From NCBI GenBank assembly GCA_014904845.1, contig MU119222.1:372001-436000 (forward strand): a stretch of DNA of 64,000 nt, in the 5' to 3' direction. The position numbers were made by a program, and so were the translations under genes. The DNA comes from Acephala macrosclerotiorum (Eukaryota > Ascomycota > Leotiomycetes > Helotiales > Mollisiaceae). Positions 12,356-23,355 of the stretch are shown here, in pieces. Below the pieces are notes generated by a model. The model saw nothing but the letters and a program-made list of their open reading frames with translations. It did not search any database and was not told where the DNA came from. How positions within the stretch are numbered: position 1 is the stretch's first letter; each line of letters opens with the position of its first letter.

Positions 12356-15128
12356 ATGAGACCCCCCAGGATCCTCATAGCAGGCCTCTTCTTCGTGGCC
12401 ACCGTCTTTGCAACATTCCTCTCTCTGCGGTCCTCACATCCGCCACGAAATGTCGCGACCTCCTCGCATGCTGCGTCCCGGACTGGCATACAATCGCTGT
12501 TCGCCTTCAGGGCGCCATTTTCCCTCTTTCCTCCGAACGCGATCATAACATTAACGAATGACAACACGACTGCTTTCCTGGCTCGGCCTGCTGCATTTGG
12601 ACCGTCATTACCCTCAGACGGATTGAAGGGTCAGGTATGGATAGGGAGCGGATTCGGGGATGATAATATCCGCCAGGGTGCTGTGGCTACGGTTGCGGAG
12701 GGAGAATTGGGATGTAGCGATGTGCCAGGTTGGGCCGATAGTTATGCAAAGACTGGCGCTGCTGCCGCCGAGCTGAAGAAGTCAACAGACAGCAAAACTG
12801 CAAAGGCTGCAGTGAAGCCTAAATCTCAGAAAAGGGCAACGAAGGACCAAGACGATGGACCATTCGATGATCAGACTGCGACGCCAGAGGAATCACCAAA
12901 TGGAAAAACCGGCAAGGGAAAGCCGTCTATGGATGATGGCACCGACGACTACCTACACCATCCATTACCTGAATCGACAGTATCGAAGTCTAGCGACAAG
13001 GCAGCTGTCGAATCGAAGGGGGATCATGCAGATATACAATCAATACAGGAAGGTGCGGAAATTACGGGAAAGGTTGTGCTCTTGAGCCGTGGAGGCTGTG
13101 GATTCGTAGAAAAGGTCAAATGGGCACAACGAAGGGGTGCAATTGCACTGATTGTGGGCGATGATCAGAAAGGCGGGCCTCTGATCCAGATGTATGCGCG
13201 AGGGGACACTTCGAATATCACCATTCCCTCTGTGTTTACTTCCCGAACCACAGCTCACCTTCTTTCATCCCTGGTTGGTCCTGGAAGCTTTATCGAGGAT
13301 ATACTGGACGAGAATGGCAAGCCAGCGTTGAAAGTCCAGCATACAGACAAGCCGAAGAAGGGGAAGAAGCATAACTCTCATCCTACCTTTACGCCTACAA
13401 CCGCGGCCACAAAATCTACTGGGACGGCGCGTGCGGCATCAAAAGCTGGAAACAAGAACGGACCTGGCAAGACAGAGGAGGCATCCGCGATCACCACTGT
13501 AAAGCCAGGTTGGCTTCGATCATTGTTCCTAGGTTCGAAGAAGAGCAACACCAAGAAAGAGAGCAGCCGGCCGCCTAGCAGCGGCCAATTGGATTGGGTT
13601 CTCGTGGATGAATGGAAAGATGACGATTCGGCGGGATCCAAAAAGATATCCACGAAGCCGGCCAAGAAGACGGACACAAACAAGAAGTCTGCCAAGCCTT
13701 CACCTAAGAGCAAGCCTAGTGTTAAGGCAACTTCTGGCGACGATTTTGTAATTGGTGTTCAAGATTGGCGGGATCCTGACTTAGTAGGATCCAAGGACAG
13801 CGAGACTGAGGGCGGCAAAACCCCCACACCGGCACCCAATGAAAAGTCCAACGCAGCAAACAAGAATATTGCTCCACAGCCAACAGGGAAGAAACATTTA
13901 GGAGGCGCTCTTCAAGAGAATCCGGAAGTACCTGCTTCACTAAGAGGCGGTAGTATTACCCCAGGGAGTGGTGAGTATGATACCAAAGGCTCGCCTGTGG
14001 ACGGCAAAGAGGATGCAAAGAGCAGCAAACTAGAGGTGACTTCTGCCGACGGCAGTTCAAAAGGACTTCTTACCACGATATTCGGTGACGATGAAGAGAA
14101 TGTTGAGTTCCTGCCACCAGGATCTCACGAGGTTACAGATGAAGACAATTCCGAAGAGGATGAAGGAGACGATGATGACGAAGATGAAGGGCTTTGGGTC
14201 ACTATTACGCCAACCAGCGGAGCAAGTCCATTCCTCGATACGCTCTTGGTACTGGTTGTAAGCCCATTAGTTACTCTAACCGTTGTCTACGCTTTGCTCT
14301 TGATCAGATCTCGAATCAGGCGACGTCGATGGCGGGCGCCAAAGTCCGTCGTCGAAAGACTACCTGTCAGGACTTATCAAACCATAGCCTCTGGCAGCCA
14401 GTCTCCCAGAACACCAAGTCCCAATAGTTCCTCAGTCACAACTCCACTTCTCCAGCAATCTCCTCCGTCACGGCCGAGACCTCGGTCAAGGACTACGACT
14501 GGAGTCCCTGAGCCTAGCGATCTCATCCGGGTCAACTCGAATCCTCTGCAAGTTCCGGCAATTCCGCCACGAGCGCCAGAGCATGAGAGGAATGCCAGTG
14601 AGTCGAGCGAATGGAGAAAGCATATGGGCAAGCAAGTCGAATGTGTGGTGTGCCTTGAAGAATATGTTGATGGCGTCAGTCGTGTCATGAGTTTACCTTG
14701 TGGCCACGAATTTCACGCCGACTGCATGTGAGTGCCCCCCAATTTTCTCAACATCACTACTTGCTAACTCTCCCAGAACACCATGGTTAACCACGCGCCG
14801 ACGAACATGTCCAATCTGCAAAGGCGACGTCGTCCGTTCCCTCGCCCGAGGATCACCATCAAGTCCCCGTTACGAACCATACCGTGACGACAGCGATGAC
14901 GATTACCAAACCCAAGCCGCCGAAACCGTCAACACCTCCCAAACATCCGCCCTTCCCATCCCCGGCAGTCTAGACGGCGAACACGACCTAGAGCAAGGAA
15001 TCGCGTCTCCCTCTCCCACTCGGCCACGGAGGGCAAACCGCCCTGGGAGTTGGAGAGAGTTGATAGTCGGTAGCATGAGCTCGACGCGAAATTCGCCGGC
15101 ACCAGCACAGGAGGATCGCAACAGATGA
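12356..15128 (+). CDS. PA-TM-RING E3 ubiquitin ligase
   Basis: Two exons (12356-14727 and 14777-15128, intron 49 bp with TGCTAAC branch) give 907 residues. Residues 1-25 are a signal or anchor sequence (RILIAGLFFVATVFATF). A protease-associated domain follows, with its strongest part at about 230-310 (GKVVLLSRGGCGFVEKV, then IPSVFTSR). It is split by a low-complexity Lys/Ser/Asp-rich insert near 145-225. After a long disordered acidic region there is one transmembrane helix near 626-648, a basic stop-transfer stretch (RSRIRRRRW), and a RING-H2 finger starting near 763 (CVVCLEEY, CGHEFHADC, then CPICKGD after the intron). This order matches the PA-TM-RING family (GRAIL, RNF13), which ubiquitinates proteins at endosomal or vacuolar membranes. 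The substrate cannot be read from sequence. Confidence 0.9.
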
Positions 15129-16317
15129 GACGACCGACCGGATATTTGAACTTTGTAATTTCTAAATGCAAGCACTACGAAGACAGAAAGTGAAGTGCAC
15201 TACTAGGCTTGTTTTTTTGTATGGTGTATAAGGAAAGGCCTCATAATCGAGGGAATCGAATTGTGCTTTTTTGTCATGGGAGGATACGGAAATGTCTTGG
15301 GTTGGGGTTGGAGCACAGCGAAGGCGCAATACACTCGTTTAGATCTTTCTCTGCAGGATCACTTATCTACTTTGTTCGGGGGCCTGGGGTTTGAGAGAGG
15401 TGTGGAGGAAGGCAGGACCTGTGGGGATGAAGGCCCAGCGGTAAGTGGCTGTAAGCATAGCTCGTGGTGGAGAGAATAGCGTCTATCTCGTATCATAGAG
15501 AAGCGAAATTCGAATTTTTGGAATCATTACTCTTTCTCCTTCTGCGATTTGAATCGCAACTGTCTACTGCAGCCCAAGTGGGCTGGACTAGAGTTGAAAA
15601 TGTGATTGCTTGCCCTAATATTAAAGTCTCACACGTGCTCCTGAAATTGTCATTTGGCGCTGCTGTTACCGTTCCTGGCCGTCTGTTACTTCGATGTCTT
15701 GCTCTTCATCACCAAATTAGCGAATATCAGACAGGGAAGGAGATGGAGATAGCAAGTGGACAACTTTCTATCTCTAGCCAATGCTGATCTTTCTGTTTTG
15801 CTCGAGTCGTCAATCCGCCTCCTGTCCTCGCTCATGATAAGAAAGAGAAACCAACCATGAGACCAACTCCTTTCATTCAATCCCCAGGATTTTTTTATAC
15901 AGTTTCCGTCTAAGAATAGTCAAGCACGAGTAGGAATCCGATTTGTATTTAGTGAGTCATAGCCAATGCCTGTTCTGTGAAATGAGGCTTGGTTTTGAGA
16001 ATTCTTGAGTCTGGCTCGAACGATCAAGTCAGAATTTACGGGATTTATTTCGAGATGCTGTGTAGTCATACTGCATGCGGTTGTTTCCACAAGGTATTCC
16101 AGAGATGCTTATTGAGGTGATTTATTATCATTAAATGTCGTTTCGGCGCAATGCAGTGATACAATATGGGTATGCTGCGAAAAGTATCATATGCAACCTA
16201 TTTTCCTCAACGCCAAAAATGCAACAAGCGAGGGCTCTCTCACTCAAAATGTCCCTTCCAGAACTAGACAATACGACTCTCGAGTATATATACAAGATGG
16301 CTCGACATCGAAGATAA
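15129..16317. other. Convergent intergenic gap, about 1.2 kb
   Basis: The PA-TM-RING gene and carX converge here. No open frame has coding character and no repeat is evident. Confidence 0.5.
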
Positions 16318-18354
16318 TCATCCCACCATCTCCAATATCCAATTCCTCACACCCATCCACGCATCCATCCAAACGCCTTGATCTTCAACCTCACCCGCCA
16401 CTTTTCCTCGTGGGACAGGAAGATGGCGAATCGTCTCAATCGGTCGTTGGTTCAAGATTTCTTCTTCCCTGAACCAGTTTCCATGCAATCCATATGGCAC
16501 CCGTTGCGGCAGCTGGACCCTACAAACAACATCCTTCATCTCCTTGGCATCGATGATCCAGAGCTCGCTCTTGGCGCCTGGTCCCGCATTTCCTTTGACA
16601 TCAAGCTGACTCTCATCAAAAACATACGATAAAATCCACCCATCATCTTCCGAAATCCCATTTCTTCTCGGCACGAATCTCGATTCTTGAGCATAGAACC
16701 CAGGAGGGAGTTTGAATATCTTGATCGGATCTTCAGGATCACTTGAAGAGAGGATTTCCGAGACGGTGCGGTTGTCGACACAGCCTGTTATTGGAGTCGA
16801 AGGAGAGGCCTTTGCGCGGTTGAGGAGAGTAGTCGTGTCGACTTTCACCAAAGAGTCGATTTTCACGGCTCTTCCGAGAGCGGCACCGAAGGTGCTGTCT
16901 GAGACGGAACAGCCGTATATATACCGCGCGTTCGACATCGAAACGTCGTCCCGGAGAGAGGGGAACTCGAATGGGATTGAAGTTAAAGCGAATTGATGGG
17001 AGATGGTGTTATCTAGCCCGGAGAGGTCGAAACGGTAGTAGTAGAGTCTGCATTGCTCTTCTTCGGGCGGGTAGGTGATCTTTTTGCTTGGTTTGGGAAT
17101 CGGTGCTGCGACGTCACCGGCGCTGAAGACGAGAGAGGCAGAGGTTAAGCGGCAGGCGAGCATGTTGACTGCTGTTGTTTCTGGAGCCTTGGTGATGGGC
17201 TTAAGGGTTGTTTCGTCCCAGGTGTTTGCTGTGTGGAAGATGCAGCATGGGTTTGTTTCGAACCAGCGGACTGCTTCGGGATTCCATCGAGGAAAGACAC
17301 CAAATCTTGACCGACCGGAAGGATCATAGGAAACCACCGGCTCATTACAAGCTAGATTTCTTGGATCCAAAGAGAGAGGAAGATCCATAATAACGGTATG
17401 TGTGAACGAAACTCCAAAATCATGCATCATCTTCGCGGACTTGATGCCAGGTACAGCAGCATTAACGATTCGTGGTTGCGTTAGAGAAGAATTTTGCGTA
17501 CTGGGTATAATAGAATAGTATACAAAAGGTACGAGAAATGTCGAATGAAAAAGTATGAGTTCTTTTGTTCGTGGGTCGACTCGGGGATGGGCGGTCGTCC
17601 ATTCTTTCATGAAGCTGAGGATGTCTTCTCCTCCGAATACGTCTCCAGAAGCTGTTTCTGTGGACGGTTCTCCTTCTGCTTGGCATCCGTCGAACCAGCC
17701 GACTGTCTCTAGGCTGGGAAGCGAAACTCGAAGTGGTGGTCCGCTTTCGCAGGTTGCCAACGCCCTTCCATCGTGGTATAGGATACCAGTATTGGCGACA
17801 CTGATCTTCTTGATTGCCTGTTGAGAACCGGGAAGACGTGAAAGGAAGACAAGGATTAGCGTTCGGAAGATTCGAAGGATGATACGGAGAAGAGTCGACG
17901 CTGGATTGACAAGTGTAGCTATACTTGGAAGTATTGGCAAGCGGAGAGAGTGCGTGGTAACACTTGAAATATATGCATCGGTGAGGAGGTACGCGTTCAC
18001 AAATTCTGCTTGTATCCCATCTTTCGTCCTCCTGAATGCTACTCCGCTCAACATTCCATCTCCGTCGAACCAGTGGGCATCCCGTCCCAGGTCTTCATTT
18101 GTCACCGGATTGCCTCCATTTCGAACATACTCGCCGCCGGCAAGCTCGACTGGTATCGATCCTGTGTACGAACAGGGTGTGAGAGGTTGCACCTTTTGGA
18201 TTGGGGCAAAGTTGCCATGGAGGTACGGGTGAGGTTTCCTGGAACTGCTCTGCTTCTCATCGACGAAAGTCATGAGTGAGGATTGAACAGAGCAGGTCGA
18301 CTTATTGGCGTACACATGTGGTCGTGATAGAAACTCCAAAGAATATTCAGCCAT
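16318..18354 (-). CDS. carX: Carotenoid cleavage oxygenase, probable retinal-forming CarX
   Basis: One uninterrupted frame gives 678 residues from ATG 18354; an upstream ATG at 18378 would add eight. It is an RPE65/CCO-family enzyme. The four iron-binding histidines are visible at residues 256 (TAHPR), 311 (MMHDFG), 374 (CIFHTANTWDE) and 624 (YGLHGNW). The N-terminal block (GNFAPI, GEYVRNGGNP, HWFDGDGML) is typical of the family. In Fusarium fujikuroi, CarX in the same type of cluster cleaves beta-carotene symmetrically into two retinal molecules. The related torulene-cleaving enzymes (CarT, CAO-2) usually lie outside the cluster. Its place next to carRA, with an opsin in the same cluster, supports retinal production. 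It diverges from carRA across an 853-bp gap that may carry a shared promoter. Confidence 0.9.
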   Translation of the reverse strand: MAEYSLEFLSRPHVYANKSTCSVQSSLMTFVDEKQSSSRKPHPYLHGNFAPIQKVQPLTPCSYTGSIPVELAGGEYVRNGGNPVTNEDLGRDAHWFDGDGMLSGVAFRRTKDGIQAEFVNAYLLTDAYISSVTTHSLRLPILPSIATLVNPASTLLRIILRIFRTLILVFLSRLPGSQQAIKKISVANTGILYHDGRALATCESGPPLRVSLPSLETVGWFDGCQAEGEPSTETASGDVFGGEDILSFMKEWTTAHPRVDPRTKELILFHSTFLVPFVYYSIIPSTQNSSLTQPRIVNAAVPGIKSAKMMHDFGVSFTHTVIMDLPLSLDPRNLACNEPVVSYDPSGRSRFGVFPRWNPEAVRWFETNPCCIFHTANTWDETTLKPITKAPETTAVNMLACRLTSASLVFSAGDVAAPIPKPSKKITYPPEEEQCRLYYYRFDLSGLDNTISHQFALTSIPFEFPSLRDDVSMSNARYIYGCSVSDSTFGAALGRAVKIDSLVKVDTTTLLNRAKASPSTPITGCVDNRTVSEILSSSDPEDPIKIFKLPPGFYAQESRFVPRRNGISEDDGWILSYVFDESQLDVKGNAGPGAKSELWIIDAKEMKDVVCRVQLPQRVPYGLHGNWFREEEILNQRPIETIRHLPVPRGKVAGEVEDQGVWMDAWMGVRNWILEMVG

Positions 18355-19207
18355 ATGGATACAAGGCAGTACAGCCAAGATTCAACATCTGAGCTATTCG
18401 CACATGCTCAAGAATTGAGTAGCTATGATGGAACGCTGCTAGCAATGGCAACTCGGAACTGGCAGTATCTGGAAGTTTTACGGGCCTTGTCGGCGGTGTC
18501 TGGGTGATGTTCTGGACCATCTCGTCGGGTTTCAAAGGCAAATGCAAAAAATCGTGGTCCTGGAGCTCTCTACTGCAATGACGACAAGCGTTACAGCTCA
18601 GATCATGACGAGGACGTTTGCCCTCCGCTCGCCAAGGAACAGGGGGAGCTCGGTTAGAGCGGGCGCCTTCCCATCCCTGTAGATTTCTGTCACACGCTGA
18701 ATCTGACTTTGCCATGACCAACACGTTTTCTGCATATTTGAGATTCGCGTGTAGCACTAAGATGGCCCGGCAGCAAAGAAAGGCGACCTGAATCGAGGCT
18801 GCGAAGCTAGGAGATACAGTATTATTGACCTACCGCTTTAACATTCCCAGAAATCCATGGTGAACGTCATGGATCGTGTTCCTGACCAACCACGCGAAAT
18901 GCCATCACGCCGCTTCAAAGCACATCTCCTCTCATGATCTTTTGCCATCATCCGGTGTCTTGCGTTTTGATGCAACTCTCACGTTACTGGCCACTCGAAT
19001 CGTCAGCCTCTTGCCAAGTTCCGCATCATTGGCCGCCTCGGAATCTTGATTTTCAGCCTTCTCTTTGAGGACTTTGTGAACTTGGTGCGGACAGTCTCAC
19101 CACGAGACATTTCGCTGTCACCCAACCATTGTTGCTTCTTCTCGCCATAATAATGTCGCCCGTTCGCTGCAAGTCATGATAGTGAATTAACGAACATTGA
19201 CACAATC
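18355..19207. promoter_or_regulatory. Divergent carX-carRA promoter region
   Basis: An 853-bp gap lies between the divergent start codons of carX and carRA. Car genes in other fungi respond to light, so a shared light-responsive element is expected here, but I cannot point to a defined site. A 136-codon open frame on the minus strand overlaps the carX start and looks spurious. Confidence 0.4.
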
Positions 19208-21085
19208 ATGGGGTTCGATTATGCACTTGTGTAGGTCTAATCTCAGGACCGGGCGAAGACATTGCTGACCCGGTACAGGCACCTCAAATACACAATCCCG
19301 TTGGGCATTGCCCTGACAATCATTTACCGCCCATTCCTCAATCGCATAGATCTATACAAAATTAGCTTTCTCATCTCAATTGCGGTCATCTCTACCATAC
19401 CATGGGACTCGTACCTCATCCGGCGCAAAATTTGGACATACCCACCTAGCGTGATCATTGGACCGACACTATTCTCAATACCAGCTGAAGAGCTGTTTTT
19501 CTTTGTTATTCAGACATATAATACCACGCTGCTCTATTTACTCCTCAACAAACCTGTTTTTCAGCCGAGTTATTTGGCCCAGAAATCCCGAGAAGATTCA
19601 ATTTTCTATCGCAATATAGGGCAAACAATATTGGGTGCATGCGTGTTGGCTGGTGGACTTTTGGTCTCAAGAGGAAATGAAGGAACGTATCTTGGTTTGA
19701 TTCTGGTCTGGGCAGGGCCATTTGCTCTCCTTCTCTGGTCGCTTTCATCCGATTTTCTAGTCAATCTACCGTATACGAGCACAATTGCACCAATTACAAT
19801 TCCGACCCTCTACCTCTGGTTAGTTGATACTTTGGCATTGAGAAGGGGAACATGGACGATCGAATCTGGGACAAAACTTGGCGTACATGTATGGGATGGC
19901 TTGGAAATTGAGGAGGCGATCTTCTTCCTGGCGACGAACACTCTCATTGTTTTTGGACAGGTCGCATTCGATCATGCGCTTGCAATACTTTTGACTTTCC
20001 CAAGGATGTTTCCAAAAGTCCCCGAATTACCATCTCCAATCATGTTAGTTCAGGCACTTCTCATAGATCATTCCAAGTACGATCAAGAAAGAGTCATTGG
20101 GATTCGTCAGGCTGTTTCAAGACTTCAGAAGAAGAGTAGAAGCTTCTATCTGGCCAGTTCAACCTTCTCTGGACGTCTCCGGCTTGACCTGATACTTCTG
20201 TAGGTGAAATTCCCTCTCGGACTCTGTACTTACTGACTGTTTTCCAGATACTCCTTCTGCCGTGTCGCAGACGACCTTGTAGATAATGCTGCTACTGAGA
20301 GTGGGGCTCGAGAGTGGATTGGAAAACTCACACATTACCTTGACCTGGCATATGCTTCCAAAGAAGCTCGAATCGTTCAGAAACAACCAGATCTTCATTC
20401 CTATGTGTCAGAAAACTTCCCCGAATCCTCGCAATCGGCTCTGCGCCTGCTCCCAATACACTTGCTACCTTTCGGGCCGCTGTACGATCTACTCGAAGGT
20501 TTCAAGACGGACCTGGAATTCCACAACGGCAAATTCTCTGAGAAGCTTCGAACATTTCCCATTGCCAACGAACACGATCTGGAAGTCTACTCCGCTCGAG
20601 TTGCTGGCACTGTAGCGGAGCTGTGCCTGGAATTGGTCTTCTTCCACACTTACTCGATTACTACCACAGCACAACGAGAGCATCTCGTCCGTTTTGGTGG
20701 CAGGATGGGAATCGCATTACAATACGTCAATATAGCGCGAGACATCGCGACTGATGCAGCTATCAGACGAGTCTACCTACCAACATCATGGCTCAAAGAG
20801 TTTGGACTTACCCCTCAGGACGTCCTCGAGAATCCAGACAACAACGCAATTGAAAAGTTGCGAAGCCGATTACTGAAGAAAGCTTTTGGGTTGTATGAAG
20901 AAGCCCGAGCCACTTTGTCGGAATTACCTCCTGACGCTCGAGCACCAATGAGAGTTGCTGTTGAGAGTTACATGGAAATTGGACGAATACTGCAAGAGAA
21001 AGGGTATAAAGGAAAGGAGGGGAAAGCTACGGTACCGAAACTGAGGAGGCTGAAAGTTGCTTGGAAAGCATTGAATGAAGAATAG
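19208..21085 (+). CDS. carRA: Bifunctional lycopene cyclase / phytoene synthase
   Basis: Three exons (19208-19230, 19279-20199, 20248-21085) give 593 residues. The short first exon encodes MGFDYALV, and splicing restores VHLKYTIP; introns are both 48 bp with CTGAC branches. The N-terminal half is the fungal lycopene cyclase domain, about six hydrophobic helices with IPWDSYL and IPAEELFFFVIQTYNT, and a second similar half containing LEIEEAIFFLATN. The C-terminal half is phytoene synthase: FYLASSTF, then an Asp-rich YSFCRVADDLVDN, and a second Asp motif NIARDIATDA followed by RVYLPTSWL. It condenses two GGPP molecules into phytoene and later cyclises the ends of desaturated products, in internal membranes. 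It is the first cluster enzyme and lies 321 bp upstream of carB, in the same orientation. Confidence 0.95.
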
Positions 21086-21406
21086 ATGATAGATGTTTAA
21101 TAGATGCCACTTTAGCAATGTATATGACCATCTCGGTCAAACACAAGAATCCTGAAGTATTCTCAGACAATCCAGTTGAAAAGCTACAAGGTTCAATCGG
21201 GACAATCGGTAAGCTGTTGCTCAGACCACTTCGCGGCCCCTGCCATTGACTCCACACGTCATGATTGAGCCACGCGATACGGGAGCTACCTCCTTCAACA
21301 TGCACTAATCTTGTCTTCCACATCCATCATGTGAAAATATCTCTCCTCCTGCCAGTCATTGTACTGTGCAGATTCACTCTCATTCTCACCAACAATCTAC
21401 CTCACA
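21086..21406. promoter_or_regulatory. carRA-carB intergenic region
   Basis: A compact 321-bp gap between two co-oriented genes. It must hold the carRA terminator and the carB promoter. No specific motif is called. Confidence 0.35.
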
Positions 21407-23355
21407 ATGGCGACAACCGACAAGAAGAAAACCGCCATTGTGGTTGGTAAGCTACCCCGCCATCCTGTCTTGCATTTCCACACCTCACTCCACCTCTCCT
21501 CGAGCTCTAGAGAAGAAAAAAAACACACTGACAATCCCCAGGTGCAGGCATAGGCGGAATCTCCACCGCCGCTCGCCTTGCGAAATCCGGCTTCTCTGTA
21601 ATCCTCCTAGAAAAAAACTCCTTCACCGGGGGTCGCTGTTCCCTCCTCCACGACCCCTCCGGCTACCGCTTCGACCAAGGCCCCTCTCTCCTCCTCCTCC
21701 CCAAACTCTTCCACGAAACATTTCACGACCTAGACACTTCTCTCGAAGCCGAAGGCGTGGAACTATTAAAATGCGAACCGAATTATAACCTCTGGTTCGG
21801 GGATGGAGAGAACTTCGAACTTAGTACGGACATGAGTGTTATGAAACGAGAAATCGAACGATGGGAAGGGAAAGCTGGGTTCGAACGATATCTTGAATGG
21901 CTTGGGGAGGCGCATCGGCATTACGAGATTTCTGTCCGGGAAGTTTTACATCGGAATTTCACTTCGGTGTTTAATTTATTGCGACCGAATTTTTTGAACG
22001 AGTTGTTTAGTTTACATCCGTTTGAGAGTATTTATTCAAGGGCGAGTAGGTATTTTTGGTCAGAGAGGTTGAGGAGGGTGTTTACGTTTGGGAGTATGTA
22101 TATGGGGACGAGTCCTTTTGATGCGCCGGGGACGTATTCATTGCTTCAGTATACGGAGTTGGCGGAGGGGATTTGGTATCCGGTTGGGGGGTTCCATGCT
22201 GTTGTTCAGGCTCTTGTTCGCATCTGCGAACGCTTGGGAGTCGATATCCGACTAAATACGCCGGTTAAAGAGATCCGTACTACGGATGATGGGAAGACGG
22301 TCACAGGCGTCCAACTCGAGAATGGCGAAACCTTGACAAGTGATCTGGTAATCATCAATGCCGACCTAGTCTACGCCTATTCCAACCTCTTTCCCTCCAA
22401 ACCCACTGTCTCCTCCTCATCAACCAAGAAATACGCCAAATCCCTTCAAAAACGAGCAGGATCTTGTTCCAGCATATCCTTCTACTGGTCCTTCTCTCGC
22501 CAAATCCCTCAACTCACAACCCACAATATCTTCCTCGCAGACCAATACCGCGAATCCTTCGACTCGATCTTTGACCGCCAATCTATACCTGAGGAACCAA
22601 GTTTCTACGTCAACGTCTCGTCTCGTATAGATTCCACCGCTGCGCCAGAAGGAAAAGATGCAGTTGTTGTTTTGGTTCCTGTTGGACATCTTTTAAACTC
22701 GTCGACTTCGAGATCCGAGCACGAGAAAGGCGCCAACACTGGCTTTGGCCTGGCGGAAGAACAGGACTGGGGCCGAATAGTGGATGAAACTCGATCGAAG
22801 GTCCTCTCAACGATTGAAGCAAGAACGGGTTGCGAATCACTCGCCCCCCTAATATCTCACGAACAGTTAAACACCCCAACAACCTGGGAATCAACATTCA
22901 ACCTCGATAAAGGCTCCATCCTCGGCCTCTCCCACTCATTCTTCAACGTTCTATCTTTCCGCCCCTCTACTCGTCATAAATCCATCTCAGGCTGTTATTT
23001 CGTAGGTGCATCTACCCACCCCGGCACCGGAGTCCCCATCGTCCTGGCTGGTGCGAAAATCACCACAGAACAAATCTTGTCTGATTTGAAACTGCCTGTG
23101 CCCTGGGGTGGAAAGGGAAAGGCAGTGAGAGATGAGGGTATGTTTCAGGGGAAGGGAACGGGTGAGTTAGATAAGGTGAGGAAGGGAGGGGCGATTTTGA
23201 GTGACCTCGGAATCTTTATCCTCGCGATCATAGTTTTGGTTCTGTCGTTGGGATACATAAATTCGGGACTTGTCATCACTTGGAATAGGGAGATGAAGCC
23301 TCAATGGGGAAGTGGAAGAATGCCGGGAAGTAGTGTGAGGATTGGTAATTTTTGA
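21407..23355 (+). CDS. carB: Phytoene desaturase
   Basis: Two exons (21407-21446 and 21542-23355) give 617 residues. The 95-bp intron splits the FAD-binding glycine motif; splicing restores VVGAGIGGIS at residues 11-20, followed by LLEKNSFTGGRC. The C-terminal bacterial-type desaturase signature is present: GCYFVGASTHPGTGVPIVLAGAK. One hydrophobic helix near the end (SDLGIFILAIIVLVLSLG) anchors it to the membrane. It removes hydrogens from phytoene stepwise to give lycopene or more desaturated products, using FAD. In Fusarium and Neurospora the homologue (CarB/AL-1) makes up to five desaturations, leading towards torulene. Codon usage shifts inside exon 2, where 21842-22240 uses G/T-rich codons while its flanks are C-rich, but the frame is intact. 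Confidence 0.95.

Noticed and set aside
12096..12359. Open frame ending at ATGA overlap with the PA-TM-RING start, possible uORF
   Set aside because: It has no internal ATG; it opens with GTG, so it is not a proper upstream ORF.
18347..18757. 136-codon minus frame over the carX start
   Set aside because: It runs in another frame into carX, lacks motifs and is explained as leader sequence.
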